Below, piece by piece: positions 8,447 through 16,944 of a stretch of 59,148 nucleotides of DNA (the first letter of the stretch is position 1; each line of letters begins with the position of its first letter). The notes below the pieces were generated by a model, which did no database searches, was not told where the DNA came from, and saw nothing but the letters and a program-made list of their open reading frames with translations. The translations under genes were made by a program, and so were the position numbers. The stretch is from Defluviicoccus sp. bin129 (lineage in GTDB: Bacteria; Pseudomonadota; Alphaproteobacteria; MPNO01), in NCBI GenBank assembly GCA_002239065.1, contig MPNO01000023.1, forward strand, positions 1-59,148. Reading direction: 5' to 3'.

Positions 8447-9457
8447 CTATTGCTTCCAGACGCCGGCTTCCTTGTAGTACTTCATGGCGCCCGGATGGAA
8501 CTCCATGTTCCCCTTCTGGGTGGCGAAATCGAGCGACACCGCGTCCATGTAGGGCGCGCTCGAGCGCATGCCCTCGAGGTTCGACCAGAACAGCTTGGTC
8601 ATCGCGTAGACGGTGTCGTTGTCGAGCCCCTCGCGCGCCGTGACGCCGAGGATCGCGCCGTTGCTGTAGATGTCGGCCTCGTTCGCCTGGGCCGAGCCGT
8701 AGGCGCCCTTCTTGACGATGCCGTTGATCCGGCCGAGCGGCTTGAAGAACTTTTGTAGCACCGGCGTCTTGCGGAGGTCGGCCGCGTTGGGCAGGCCGAG
8801 GAACCGGATCTTGGAGGTCGCCGCGACCTGCTGGAGCTGCGCGCAGGGATCGAGGCAGGCGATGGTGTAGACGTCGATCTGGCGGTCCTGGAACGCCTGC
8901 AGGGCCGAGGCGAAGTTGAGGTTCACGCTCTTGAAGTCGCCCTTCTTGGGGTCGAGCCCGGTCACCGCCTTGACGAAGGCGAGCCCGGTCACCAGCTGGC
9001 CGCCGGACGGCGGGCCGATATAGGCTCGCTTGCCCTTGAGGTCGGCGAGCGTCTTGATGCCCGAGTTCTCGTAGACCGTGTAGTGGTAGGCGCCGGCGGG
9101 GAACCAGAACACGATCCTCAGCTTCTTGGCCAGCTCCTTGACGCCCTTGAGCTTCTTGTAGACCCGGGTCCCCGTCTTCATCCACGCGATGGCGACCGGC
9201 GCGGTCATCGACATGTCGATCGACCCGCGCGCCACGTCGACCATGTGCTTGGTCGCGGTGCCGGTGGCGTCGACGGTGATCTCGAAATCCTTCTGCCCCT
9301 GGTTCACCAGGTTGGCGAAGGTGGTCATCACCAGATACATCGACGAGCCCGGCGCGATCGTCGACATCTTGACCTGGCGCTTCTGCGCCTGGGCGGGCAG
9401 CGCGACCGCGACGGCCAGCAGGCCGGCGGCGGCCAGTACGCTCCAACGCTTCATCAT
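8447..9457 (-). CDS. TAXI-family TRAP transporter solute-binding protein (copy 2)
   Basis: A 336-aa periplasmic binding protein with an N-terminal signal peptide (MMKRWSVLAAAGLLAVAVALP, cleavage after AQAQ). The TAXI body shows the STIAPGSS start and GPPSGGQLVTGL. It delivers an unidentified carboxylate-type ligand to the fused TRAP permease encoded upstream. AAGGAGG precedes the double ATG. It is a close tandem duplicate of the gene at 9525-10535: same length, the N-terminal two thirds almost identical, and the C-terminal third more diverged. This suggests a shared scaffold with altered ligand range. Confidence 0.9.
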   Translation of the reverse strand: MMKRWSVLAAAGLLAVAVALPAQAQKRQVKMSTIAPGSSMYLVMTTFANLVNQGQKDFEITVDATGTATKHMVDVARGSIDMSMTAPVAIAWMKTGTRVYKKLKGVKELAKKLRIVFWFPAGAYHYTVYENSGIKTLADLKGKRAYIGPPSGGQLVTGLAFVKAVTGLDPKKGDFKSVNLNFASALQAFQDRQIDVYTIACLDPCAQLQQVAATSKIRFLGLPNAADLRKTPVLQKFFKPLGRINGIVKKGAYGSAQANEADIYSNGAILGVTAREGLDNDTVYAMTKLFWSNLEGMRSSAPYMDAVSLDFATQKGNMEFHPGAMKYYKEAGVWKQ

Positions 9458-9524
9458 CTTCAGCCTCCTTCTGGTTGGTTCTCGGTCCGCCGCTCGACGT
9501 CGGGCGCCGGTGCAATCCAAACGC

Positions 9525-10535
9525 TCATTCCTTCCAGACGCCGGCCTCCCTGTAATATTTCGCGGCGCCGGGATGGAACGCCATGTTCGCCTTCTGGGCG
9601 GCGAATTCCAGAGTGACCGCGGTCATGTAAGGGGCGCTGGCGCGGATGCTCTCGAGGTCGGACCAGAACAGCTTGGTCATCTTGTAGACGGTGTCGTTGT
9701 CGAGACCCGCCCTGACCGTAACGCCGAGGATGGCGTCGTTGGACCAGACATCGCCCTCGTTGGTGTGGTTGGAGCCGTAGACTCCTTTCCTGATGACGCC
9801 CTTCGCCCGACCGGGCGGCGAGAAGAACTTCTTCAGCGCCGGCGACTTGTCGAGATCAGCCTTGCTGGGCAGGCCAAGGAAGCGGATCTTCGATGTCGCG
9901 GCGACCTGCTGAAGCTGCGCGCAGGGATCGAGACAGCCGATGGTGTAGACGTCGATCTGGCGATCCTGGAACGCCTGCAGGGCCGAGGCGAAGTTGAGGT
10001 TGATGCTCTTGAAATCGCCCTTCTTGGGGTCGAGCCCGGTCACCGCCTTGACGAAGCCGAGGCCGGTCACCAGCTGACCGCCCGACGGGGGACCGATAAA
10101 CGCCCTTTTGCCCTTGATGTCGGCGAGCGTCTTGATCCCGGAACTCTCATAGACCGTGTAGTGGAAGGCGCCGAGCGGAAACCAGAAGATGATTCTGAGG
10201 TTCCTGGCGAGTTCCTTGATGCCCTTCAGCTTCTTGTATATCCGGGTTCCGTTCTTCATCCACTCATAGGGGACCACCGCGGTCATCGACATGTCGATCG
10301 AGCCGCGCCCGACGTCGACCATGTGCTTGGTCGCCGTTCCCGTCGCGTCGACGGTGATTTCGAAATCCTTCTGGCCCTGGTTCACCAGATTGGCGAACGT
10401 CGTCATGACGAGGTACGACGAAGAGCCCGGCGCGATCGTCGACATCTTGATCTGGCGCTTCTGAGCCTCGGCGGGCATCGCGACCGCGGCCGCCAGCAGG
10501 CCGGCGGCGGCCAGTACGCTCCAACGCTTCATCAT
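9525..10535 (-). CDS. TAXI-family TRAP transporter solute-binding protein (copy 1)
   Basis: Same 336-aa architecture as its neighbour: signal peptide beginning MMKRWSVLAAAGLL and ending near AEAQ, then the TAXI domain with STIAPGSS, FEITVDATGTATKHM and GPPSGGQLVTGLGF. GGGAGG lies 7 bases before the first ATG. The gene starts 20 bases after the fused permease gene and belongs to its operon. Its reading frame stays open far upstream, antisense-like through the permease gene, but only the part from 10535 is TAXI protein. Visible differences from copy 2 cluster around residues 86-92 and in the C-terminal third. Confidence 0.9.
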   Translation of the reverse strand: MMKRWSVLAAAGLLAAAVAMPAEAQKRQIKMSTIAPGSSSYLVMTTFANLVNQGQKDFEITVDATGTATKHMVDVGRGSIDMSMTAVVPYEWMKNGTRIYKKLKGIKELARNLRIIFWFPLGAFHYTVYESSGIKTLADIKGKRAFIGPPSGGQLVTGLGFVKAVTGLDPKKGDFKSINLNFASALQAFQDRQIDVYTIGCLDPCAQLQQVAATSKIRFLGLPSKADLDKSPALKKFFSPPGRAKGVIRKGVYGSNHTNEGDVWSNDAILGVTVRAGLDNDTVYKMTKLFWSDLESIRASAPYMTAVTLEFAAQKANMAFHPGAAKYYREAGVWKE

Positions 10536-10555
10536 GTCCAGCCTCCCTCTTTTCG

Positions 10556-12460
10556 TTACGCCTCGCGCCGCTCGACGGGTGAAGCGGACATCCGGCTCTC
10601 GACCAGGAACGACGCCGCCACGACGGCGGTGCAGACGCCCGCGACCAGGAGATCCGGCACCAGCACCAGGACGCCGGCCGCGACCCGCACGAGCCGCTGC
10701 AAAGGCCCGATCGGACCGATGGAATAGGCGCCGAGCCCGGTCGCGAGCGCGACCGTCGAGACCAGGAAGACCCCGATGCCCCAAGCCAGCCCCGCATAGG
10801 TGAAGGAGGGATCCACCAGCACGATGCTCGAATGGTAGACGAAGATGAACGGGATCAGGAACCCCGCGATCGCCAGCCTTACGGCGACGATTCCGGTCTC
10901 GATCGGTTTCGAGCCGGCGATGGGCGCGGCGGCGAAGGCGGCGATGGCGACCGGCGGCGTGATCGCCGACAGCACCGCGTAGTAGATGACGAAGAGATGG
11001 GTGAGCAGCAGCGACAGCCCGAGCTTGCCGAGCGCCGGCCCGATGATCAGGACGATGATCAGATAGGCCGCGCCCACCGGCACGCCCATGCCGAGCAGCA
11101 GGCAGCCGATCGCCATCACCACCAGCGACAGGAACAGGCTGTCCCCGGCGATGGACAGGATGGTCGCGGCGAACTTGATGCCGAGGCCGGACATGTTGAC
11201 CATGCCGACGACGAAGCCGATCGCGGCGACGACGATCATGATGGTCGCGCAGGTGCGCCCGCCGCGCATCAGGGCGGCGAGGATCTTCCGGATCGACCGG
11301 AACTCGGGGTAGAGGACGAGCGAGAGCACGAAGGCGGCGATCAGGCCGTAGAAGCCCGCGTTCTGGGCCGTCCGCCCGGTCATCAGCACGTAGACGATGA
11401 CGCCGAGCGGCACGAAGAACGAGATCGAGCGGATCCAGTCGGTGGTGTCCAGCCTGACGCGTTCTGCCCTCGGCGTCGGCCGCAGCCCCTGCCGCCGCGC
11501 CTCCAGCCAGACCACGGAGAACAGGCTGAGGTAGTACATCAGCGCCGGGATCGCCGCCGCGGCGATGATGGTGAGGTAGGGGATCCCGGTGATGTCGGCC
11601 ATCAGGAACGCGACCGCGCCCATCACCGGCGGCATGATCTGCCCGCCGGTCGACGCCGCCGCCTCGACCGCGCCGGCGAACTTGGACTGGAAGCCGGTGC
11701 GCTTGATCATCGGGATGGTGAAGACGCCGGTGGTCACCACGTTGGCGACGGCGGCGCCGTTCATGGTGCCGAAGCTGGCGCTGCCGATGATCGCCGCATG
11801 CGCCGGGCCGCCGCGCAGCGGGCCGGTCACCGCGAAGGCGAATTTGAGCAGCGTCGCGCCGGCGCCCGAGGTCTCCAGGATCGCGCCGAACAGGATGAAC
11901 ACCAGCACGATCTGGCCGACCACGGCGACCGGTCGGCCGAACACCCCGTCGGTGCTGTACCAGAGCTTCTCCGAGATCAGGAACCATTTGACCTCCGGGA
12001 TGTTCAGCGTGCCCGGAACCAGGTTCCCGAAGAGCAGGACGATCAGCGAGAGCAGGCAGACCAGGAACAGCGGCAGGCCGAAATGCCGGTAGGTGAGGTA
12101 GAACAACAGCGCGATCCCGGCGAAGCCCACCAGGTAGTCGAACACCGAGAATTCGACGAAGAAGTCGAGCTGCTCCGTCATCAGGACGATCCACAGGTAG
12201 TAGATCGGCGCGAGCGCGAGCAGCATCCCGGCGTTGAGCGCGATCGAGCCCCAGGCGACGTTGTCGCGCCTGACATCCATGTTCTCGGTGGAGAAGCACA
12301 ACAGCGAGATCAGGATCGGCAGCCCGGTGGTGCCGGCGCGGACCCAGACCTCGTCGAACACCCCGAAGCCGGCGACGTAGATGGCCAGACCCGCGAGCCC
12401 GAGCGCCAGGATGTTTGCCAGCACCCGGCTCGATGCGACGATGCGGTCTCTCGGCGACAT
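10556..12460 (-). CDS. TRAP transporter fused permease (4TM-12TM type)
   Basis: A 634-aa inner-membrane protein in which the small DctQ-like and large DctM-like parts are fused, the usual partner of TAXI binding proteins. Many hydrophobic helices are visible. The conserved core includes IGSASFGTMNGAAVANVVTTG and GGQIMPPVMGAVAFLM. The ATG at 12460 was chosen because upstream codons run into the divergent promoter region. It drives Na+-coupled uptake of an unknown substrate. It is the first gene of a minus-strand operon: permease, TAXI, TAXI, intradiol dioxygenase. Confidence 0.92.
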   Translation of the reverse strand: MSPRDRIVASSRVLANILALGLAGLAIYVAGFGVFDEVWVRAGTTGLPILISLLCFSTENMDVRRDNVAWGSIALNAGMLLALAPIYYLWIVLMTEQLDFFVEFSVFDYLVGFAGIALLFYLTYRHFGLPLFLVCLLSLIVLLFGNLVPGTLNIPEVKWFLISEKLWYSTDGVFGRPVAVVGQIVLVFILFGAILETSGAGATLLKFAFAVTGPLRGGPAHAAIIGSASFGTMNGAAVANVVTTGVFTIPMIKRTGFQSKFAGAVEAAASTGGQIMPPVMGAVAFLMADITGIPYLTIIAAAAIPALMYYLSLFSVVWLEARRQGLRPTPRAERVRLDTTDWIRSISFFVPLGVIVYVLMTGRTAQNAGFYGLIAAFVLSLVLYPEFRSIRKILAALMRGGRTCATIMIVVAAIGFVVGMVNMSGLGIKFAATILSIAGDSLFLSLVVMAIGCLLLGMGVPVGAAYLIIVLIIGPALGKLGLSLLLTHLFVIYYAVLSAITPPVAIAAFAAAPIAGSKPIETGIVAVRLAIAGFLIPFIFVYHSSIVLVDPSFTYAGLAWGIGVFLVSTVALATGLGAYSIGPIGPLQRLVRVAAGVLVLVPDLLVAGVCTAVVAASFLVESRMSASPVERREA

Positions 12461-12609
12461 GCTGCCCCTCTCCTCCCGCGCGGCGAGTGTAGCATCTGGC
12501 GCCCATCGAATGCGCCCGGCTTGCCTTGCACGGGCGGCCGGCCTAGACCTCGGCGGCAATCACAGGGAGTGCGGCACGCCCTTCATCCGGCGGCCCGTAT
12601 CGCAGACAG

Positions 12610-14332
12610 ATGAACCAGGTCACCCCGTCGGTCCACCCGGACCTCGCGCGCCACCAGGCCTCGATGGAGCCCCGGATCTATACCCTCAACGGCTCGATCC
12701 ACTGTGCCTTCGGCTACTCGGTCGTCAACTGCACGCTGATCGAGGGAGAGGAGTCCTGCATCCTGGTCGACACCATGACCGGCATGGACAACGCCCAAAT
12801 CGTCGCCGCCGAGTTCCGCAAGATCACCGACAAGCCGATCCGGACGATCGTCTACACCCATTTCCACGCCGATCACGTCAGCGGCGCGGCGGCGTTCGTC
12901 TCGCCCGACGATGTCGCTTCCGGCAAGGTCGAGATCGTCGCCCAGCAGGACCTCGTCCGTCACGTGGCGCGGGACGTGGGGCTGATCGCCCCGATCCTCG
13001 GCCGCCGCGCGATGTACCAGTTCGGCATGCGGCTCCCGATCGGCGAGACCGGCACCGTCCGCGCCGGGCTCGGCCCGCCGCCGCCGCGCCGCCCGCGCCC
13101 CCCCCCCGCCGCAGCGTCCCGGCCGGCGCTCCTTCATCGCCCCGACCGTGACCTTCGACGACAGCTATTCGGGAGAGACCGGCGGCGTCAGGTTCGAGAT
13201 TCACCTCATCCCCTCGGAGACCGAGGACCAGTGCGCGGTCTGGCTGCCCGACGAGCGGGTGCTGCTGTCGGCGGACGCGGTCTACGAATCCTTCCCCAAC
13301 GTGTATGCGCTGCGCGGCACGCGGTTTCGCGACCCGATGGCTTGGGCGCGCGGGCTCGACCGGCTCAAGGCGTTCGGCGCGGAAACCCTGGTCCCGCATC
13401 ACGGGCGGCCCGTGGAGGGCGCGGACAGGATCGCGGCGCTGCTGACCGACTACCGCGACGCGGTGCAGTATCTCCACGACCAGACGCTGCGCTACATCAA
13501 CAAGGGCTATGCGCCGGACGAGATCGCCCAAATCGTCGCCATGCCCGAGCGGCTCCGCGACCATCCCTGGCTCGGCGAGTATTACGGCTCCTACAAGCAC
13601 GCGATCCCGGCGATCTATGCCGGCTATCTCGGCTGGTACCAGGGCGACCCGGTCGCGCTCGATCCGACCCCGCGGGCCGAGCGCGCGTCCCGTTTCGTCG
13701 ACATGATCGGTGGGCGCGAGACGCTGATGCAACGCGCCCGCGAAGCGCTGGATGGCGGCGAGACGCAATGGGCGGCCGAGTTGCTGACGCTTGCGGTCCA
13801 GGCCGACCGGACCGACGACGAGGCAAGGCGCCTCAAGGCCGAGGCGCTCCGCCGCTGGGCCTATGCGCAGAAGAACGCGACCTGGCGCAACTGGGGGCTG
13901 ACGGCGGCGCTCGAGCTCGAGGGAGAGCTCGACCTGGCCGCCGGCGGGATGGTGCTGGGATCGCCGGAACAGGTGCGCGGCTTTCCCCTCGCCGCGATCA
14001 TGAACGTGATGACGGTCCGCCTGATCGCCGAGCGCTGCGGCGAGACGCATCTTCGCGTCGCCTTCGAGACCACCGATACGGGCGAGAGCTGCGCGCTCGA
14101 AATCCGCGGCGGCGTCTGCCAGTTCCACGAGACCCCGCCGCCGGAATGCGATGCCACGGCGCGTTTCGACCGCGGCTTCCTGCTCGACTGGGTGTTCGGA
14201 CGCGCCACGTTCGAAGAGGCGATCGCCGCCGAACGGGTCTCGGTCGAGGGCGATGCCGGAGCGGTGGCGGAGTTCCTCGTCAAGTTCGAGCCGTTCAACG
14301 AGCAGGCGGACATGGCGATCGCGGCGCGCTGA
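12610..14332 (+). pseudogene. Alkyl/aryl-sulfatase-type metallo-beta-lactamase hydrolase, frameshifted
   Basis: Two reading frames together encode one protein colinear with the intact paralog at 44247-45950. The first frame (from 12610) carries the metal site THFHADHVSG, with His84, His86, Asp88 and His89. The second carries PSETEDQCAVWLPDERVL, the alkyl-sulfatase dimerisation helices (YLHDQTLRYINKG, PWLGEYYGSYKHA) and an SCP2-like C-terminal domain. The shift lies at a run of ten C at 13098-13107; removing one C gives a continuous 573-aa protein, against 567 aa in the paralog. The family hydrolyses alkyl sulfate esters. It could be a sequencing error in the homopolymer or a genuine inactivation. 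Confidence 0.88.
13098..13107 (+). other. Ten-base poly-C run at the frameshift
   Basis: The frame of 12610 fits the paralog up to this run and the next frame fits from PQRPGRRSFIAPTVTF onward, so the one-base excess (or two-base deficit) maps here. Slippery homopolymers of this length are common sites of both assembly error and phase variation. Confidence 0.8.
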
Positions 14333-14398
14333 GCCGCGGCGGATCGTCCGGCGGCGCCCCATGCCGGATCACGAGACGGGCCGACGAAAGGAAAGCCG

Positions 14399-15127
14399 AT
14401 GAAGGATCGCGTCGTCCTGATCACCAACGTGGAACATTTCGTGGGCCGGCCCGTCGCGGAAGAGCTCGCCACCCTGGGGGCGACGGTGGCCTGCCACGAC
14501 AGGAGCTTCACGGATGCCGAGGCGGCGGAAGGCTTCGCCGCGGCCAATCCGGGACTCACCGTCATCCGGGAGCAGACGCCGGCGGAGATCGTCGCGGCCG
14601 CGACCGCGGAGCTTGGCCGCATCGACGTGGTCGTCTGCAACGACGCCGGTGCGGCGGTCCGCGCGCCCGTCGAAACGGCGCGCGCCGAGGATCTGCGTTC
14701 GGCGCTCGAGGAGATGGTGGTCTTTCCCTTCCAGCTGGCCGGTGCGGCGGTGCCGCAGATGAAGCAGCGCAGGCGCGGCAAGATCCTGTTCATCACCTCG
14801 GCGACGCCGCTGCGCGGCCTGCCGAATTATTCGATCTACGTGACCGCGCGCGGCGCCGCCAACGCGCTCGCGGTGTCGCTCGCCCAGGAGCTCGGCCGCG
14901 ACAACATCCAGGTCAACGCGATCGCGCCCAACTACGTCGAGAGCCCGACCTATTTCCCGCCCGAGCTGGTGGCCGACCCCGAGGCGCTCGCCATGATGAC
15001 CCGCAACATCCCGCTGAAACGTCTCGGCAAGCCGGACGAAATCGCCGCGCTGGTGGCGTTCTACGCGTCTGACAAGAGCGATTTCATCACCGGCCACGTC
15101 ATGCCCTTCGCCGGCGGCTGGGCCTGA
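14399..15127 (+). CDS. Halohydrin (haloalcohol) dehalogenase candidate, SDR-related
   Basis: A 242-aa SDR-fold protein that lacks a nucleotide-binding TGxxxGxG motif. Instead it has Thr9-x4-Phe14-x-Gly16 (TNVEHFVG), the anion-pocket motif of halohydrin dehalogenases. The catalytic triad is Ser134-x12-Tyr147-x3-Arg151, with Arg replacing the SDR Lys, as in these enzymes. Alignment from memory to HheC of Agrobacterium is ungapped to this point with an offset of two (Ser132, Tyr145, Arg149). Other shared pieces are VACHD-SF, FITSATP and PNY (177-179), the halide loop. Family reaction: vicinal halohydrin to epoxide plus halide, and reverse opening with cyanide or azide. The C-terminus is shorter than HheC. 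It lies 66 bases behind the sulfatase-like gene. AGGAAAG precedes the ATG. Confidence 0.88.
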   Translation: MKDRVVLITNVEHFVGRPVAEELATLGATVACHDRSFTDAEAAEGFAAANPGLTVIREQTPAEIVAAATAELGRIDVVVCNDAGAAVRAPVETARAEDLRSALEEMVVFPFQLAGAAVPQMKQRRRGKILFITSATPLRGLPNYSIYVTARGAANALAVSLAQELGRDNIQVNAIAPNYVESPTYFPPELVADPEALAMMTRNIPLKRLGKPDEIAALVAFYASDKSDFITGHVMPFAGGWA

Positions 15128-15136
15128 GCCGGCCGG

Positions 15137-16441
15137 TCAGCGGATCATCGTTTCCGGCAGGAACAACGCGATATCGGGGAAGGCGATCAGGAGGGCGGCG
15201 CAGATCAGCATCGCGCCCCAGAACGGGATGATGCCCCGGAAGATCTCGCCCATCGGCACGCCCTCGGCGATCCCCTTGACCACGAAGACGTTGAGCCCGA
15301 GGGGCGGGCTGATCAGGCTCATCTCCAGGATCACCACCAGCAGCGCGCCGAACCAGATCGGGTCGTAGCCCATGTCCTTGATCAGCGGGAAGACGATCGG
15401 CAGCGTCAGCACCATCATCGCCAGCCCTTCGAGGAAGGTGCCGAGGATGATGTAGCCGAGCACGATGACGATCAGGATCGCCACCGGAGGCAGGTCGAGC
15501 CCGGGCATCGCCGCCGCCAGGTTGGCGGGAATCTGGGTGACGGCGAGGAACGGGTTGAACAGGAACGCGCCGATCACGATCAGATAGACGAAGGCGAAGG
15601 TCTTGACCGTTTCGAGAATGCAGAACTTGAGGGTCTCAAGCGTCAGCCTGCGGCGAACGACGGTCAGCACGAGGGTGAGGAAGGCGCCGATCGCGGCCGC
15701 CTCGACGGGGGTGAAGACGCCGAAATAGATCCCGCCGAGGACCGCGAACACGATCCCGATCAGCGAGAACGAACGCCCTACCGAGCGCAGGCGTTCGCCC
15801 CAGGACAGCCGGTCGGCCTTTGGCCCGATCGCCGGGTTGAGCCGCGTCAGGATGGCGATGGTCGCCATGAACAGCCCGGTCAGCAGGATGCCCGGCAGCA
15901 CGCCGGCGAGGAAGAGCTGGCCGATCGATTCCTCGGTGAGCAGGGCATAGATGATGAACCCGGTCGAGGGCGGGATCAGGATGCCGAGCGTGCCGCCGGC
16001 GGCGACACAGCCGGTGGCGAGGCGCGGGTGGTAGTCGTGGCGCCGCATTTCCGGCAACGCCACCCGCCCCATCGTGACCGCCGAGGCGAGGCTCGATCCC
16101 GAGACCGCCGCGAACCCGGCGCAGCCCACCACGGTGGCCGAGGCGAGCCCGCCCGGCCAGTGCCCGACCAGGCTTCGCGCCATGGCGTAGAGGTCCCGGC
16201 TCATCCCCGACACCAAGGCCAGGTTCCCCATCAGGACGAACAGCGCGATGATGCTGAGGTCGTAGTTGTAGGCGATTTCGAACGGCACGCTGCCGAGCAG
16301 GGCGAGCGTCGGGTCGAGCCCGCTCAGCGCCCAGTAGCCGAGCGCCCCGGCGATCGCCAGCGCGATGCCGATCGGCACGCGCAGGAAAATCAGCAGGAAC
16401 AGCCCGGCCAGGCCGAGAATGCCGACCAGGGTGGGGCTCAC
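15137..16441 (-). CDS. dctM: TRAP transporter large permease, DctM family
   Basis: A 434-aa integral membrane protein with about 12 helices, forming the transport channel of a three-component TRAP system. Conserved stretches are FAAVSGSSLASAVTMGRVALPEM, shortened here to its SGSSLASA core, and GGTLGILIPPS. The GTG start at 16441 overlaps the stop of the small permease gene (GTGA), so earlier in-frame starts are not needed. It is third in the dctP-dctQ-dctM operon. Confidence 0.92.
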   Translation of the reverse strand: MSPTLVGILGLAGLFLLIFLRVPIGIALAIAGALGYWALSGLDPTLALLGSVPFEIAYNYDLSIIALFVLMGNLALVSGMSRDLYAMARSLVGHWPGGLASATVVGCAGFAAVSGSSLASAVTMGRVALPEMRRHDYHPRLATGCVAAGGTLGILIPPSTGFIIYALLTEESIGQLFLAGVLPGILLTGLFMATIAILTRLNPAIGPKADRLSWGERLRSVGRSFSLIGIVFAVLGGIYFGVFTPVEAAAIGAFLTLVLTVVRRRLTLETLKFCILETVKTFAFVYLIVIGAFLFNPFLAVTQIPANLAAAMPGLDLPPVAILIVIVLGYIILGTFLEGLAMMVLTLPIVFPLIKDMGYDPIWFGALLVVILEMSLISPPLGLNVFVVKGIAEGVPMGEIFRGIIPFWGAMLICAALLIAFPDIALFLPETMIR

Positions 16442-16944
16442 GCCGCTTCGTCGCTTTCCGGCGCCGGCACGAATATCCTGAGCGCCAGCACCAGCGCCAT
16501 CAGCCCGGCGCCGAACGCCAGCACCCAGTAGAACGGGAAGAACGGGATGGTGAGGAGCTGGGACGCCTCGGTGAACTCGCGCACGTCCACCGACTGGACC
16601 AGCGCGCGCCAGGCGATTAGGACGAACAGCAGGCAGCCGACCAGGTTGATCGCCGGGTCGAGGACGCGCTGCACGGACCGGCCGAGCCGGTTGTACAGCA
16701 GTTCGATCGCCACATGCGCCCCGTGATAGGCGCAATAGGCGAAGCTGAGGAAGGTCATGATCAGCACCGCGAAATGGGTGAGATCGAAGACCCCGGTGAG
16801 CGGCGCGTTGAAAAAATAGCGGCCGACCACGTCCACCGTGGTCAGCAACATGAGCAGGACGAGCACGGCCCCGGCGACATACGCCGAGGCCGTGACCAGG
16901 ATGCCGACGGCCCGGGAGACCGGACCCTCGCGAAAGGCCATCAA
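16438..16944 (-). CDS. dctQ: TRAP transporter small permease, DctQ family
   Basis: A 168-aa membrane protein with four predicted helices (around residues 10-35, 46-66, 90-108 and 130-155). The Asn-Ala-Pro-Leu segment FFNAPLTGVFDLTHF after helix 1 is typical of DctQ. It stabilises the large permease and receives the binding protein. Its ATG overlaps the stop of dctP (ATGA) and its stop overlaps the GTG of dctM. Confidence 0.9.
   Translation of the reverse strand: MMAFREGPVSRAVGILVTASAYVAGAVLVLLMLLTTVDVVGRYFFNAPLTGVFDLTHFAVLIMTFLSFAYCAYHGAHVAIELLYNRLGRSVQRVLDPAINLVGCLLFVLIAWRALVQSVDVREFTEASQLLTIPFFPFYWVLAFGAGLMALVLALRIFVPAPESDEAA

Noticed and set aside
10536..12506. Extension of the TAXI copy 1 frame through the permease gene to 993 codons
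   Set aside because: Only the part from 10535 has a signal peptide and TAXI sequence with its own ribosome binding site; the rest is a shadow of the permease.
10832..12613. 593-codon plus-strand frame opposite the TRAP permease
   Set aside because: Composition is almost only charged and Gly/Gln residues, typical of an antisense frame. The minus strand gives a well-formed membrane protein.
14399..15127. Plain NAD(P)-dependent SDR for the protein behind the sulfatase-like gene
   Set aside because: The glycine-rich nucleotide motif is absent and the active-site Lys is Arg, matching halohydrin dehalogenases instead.
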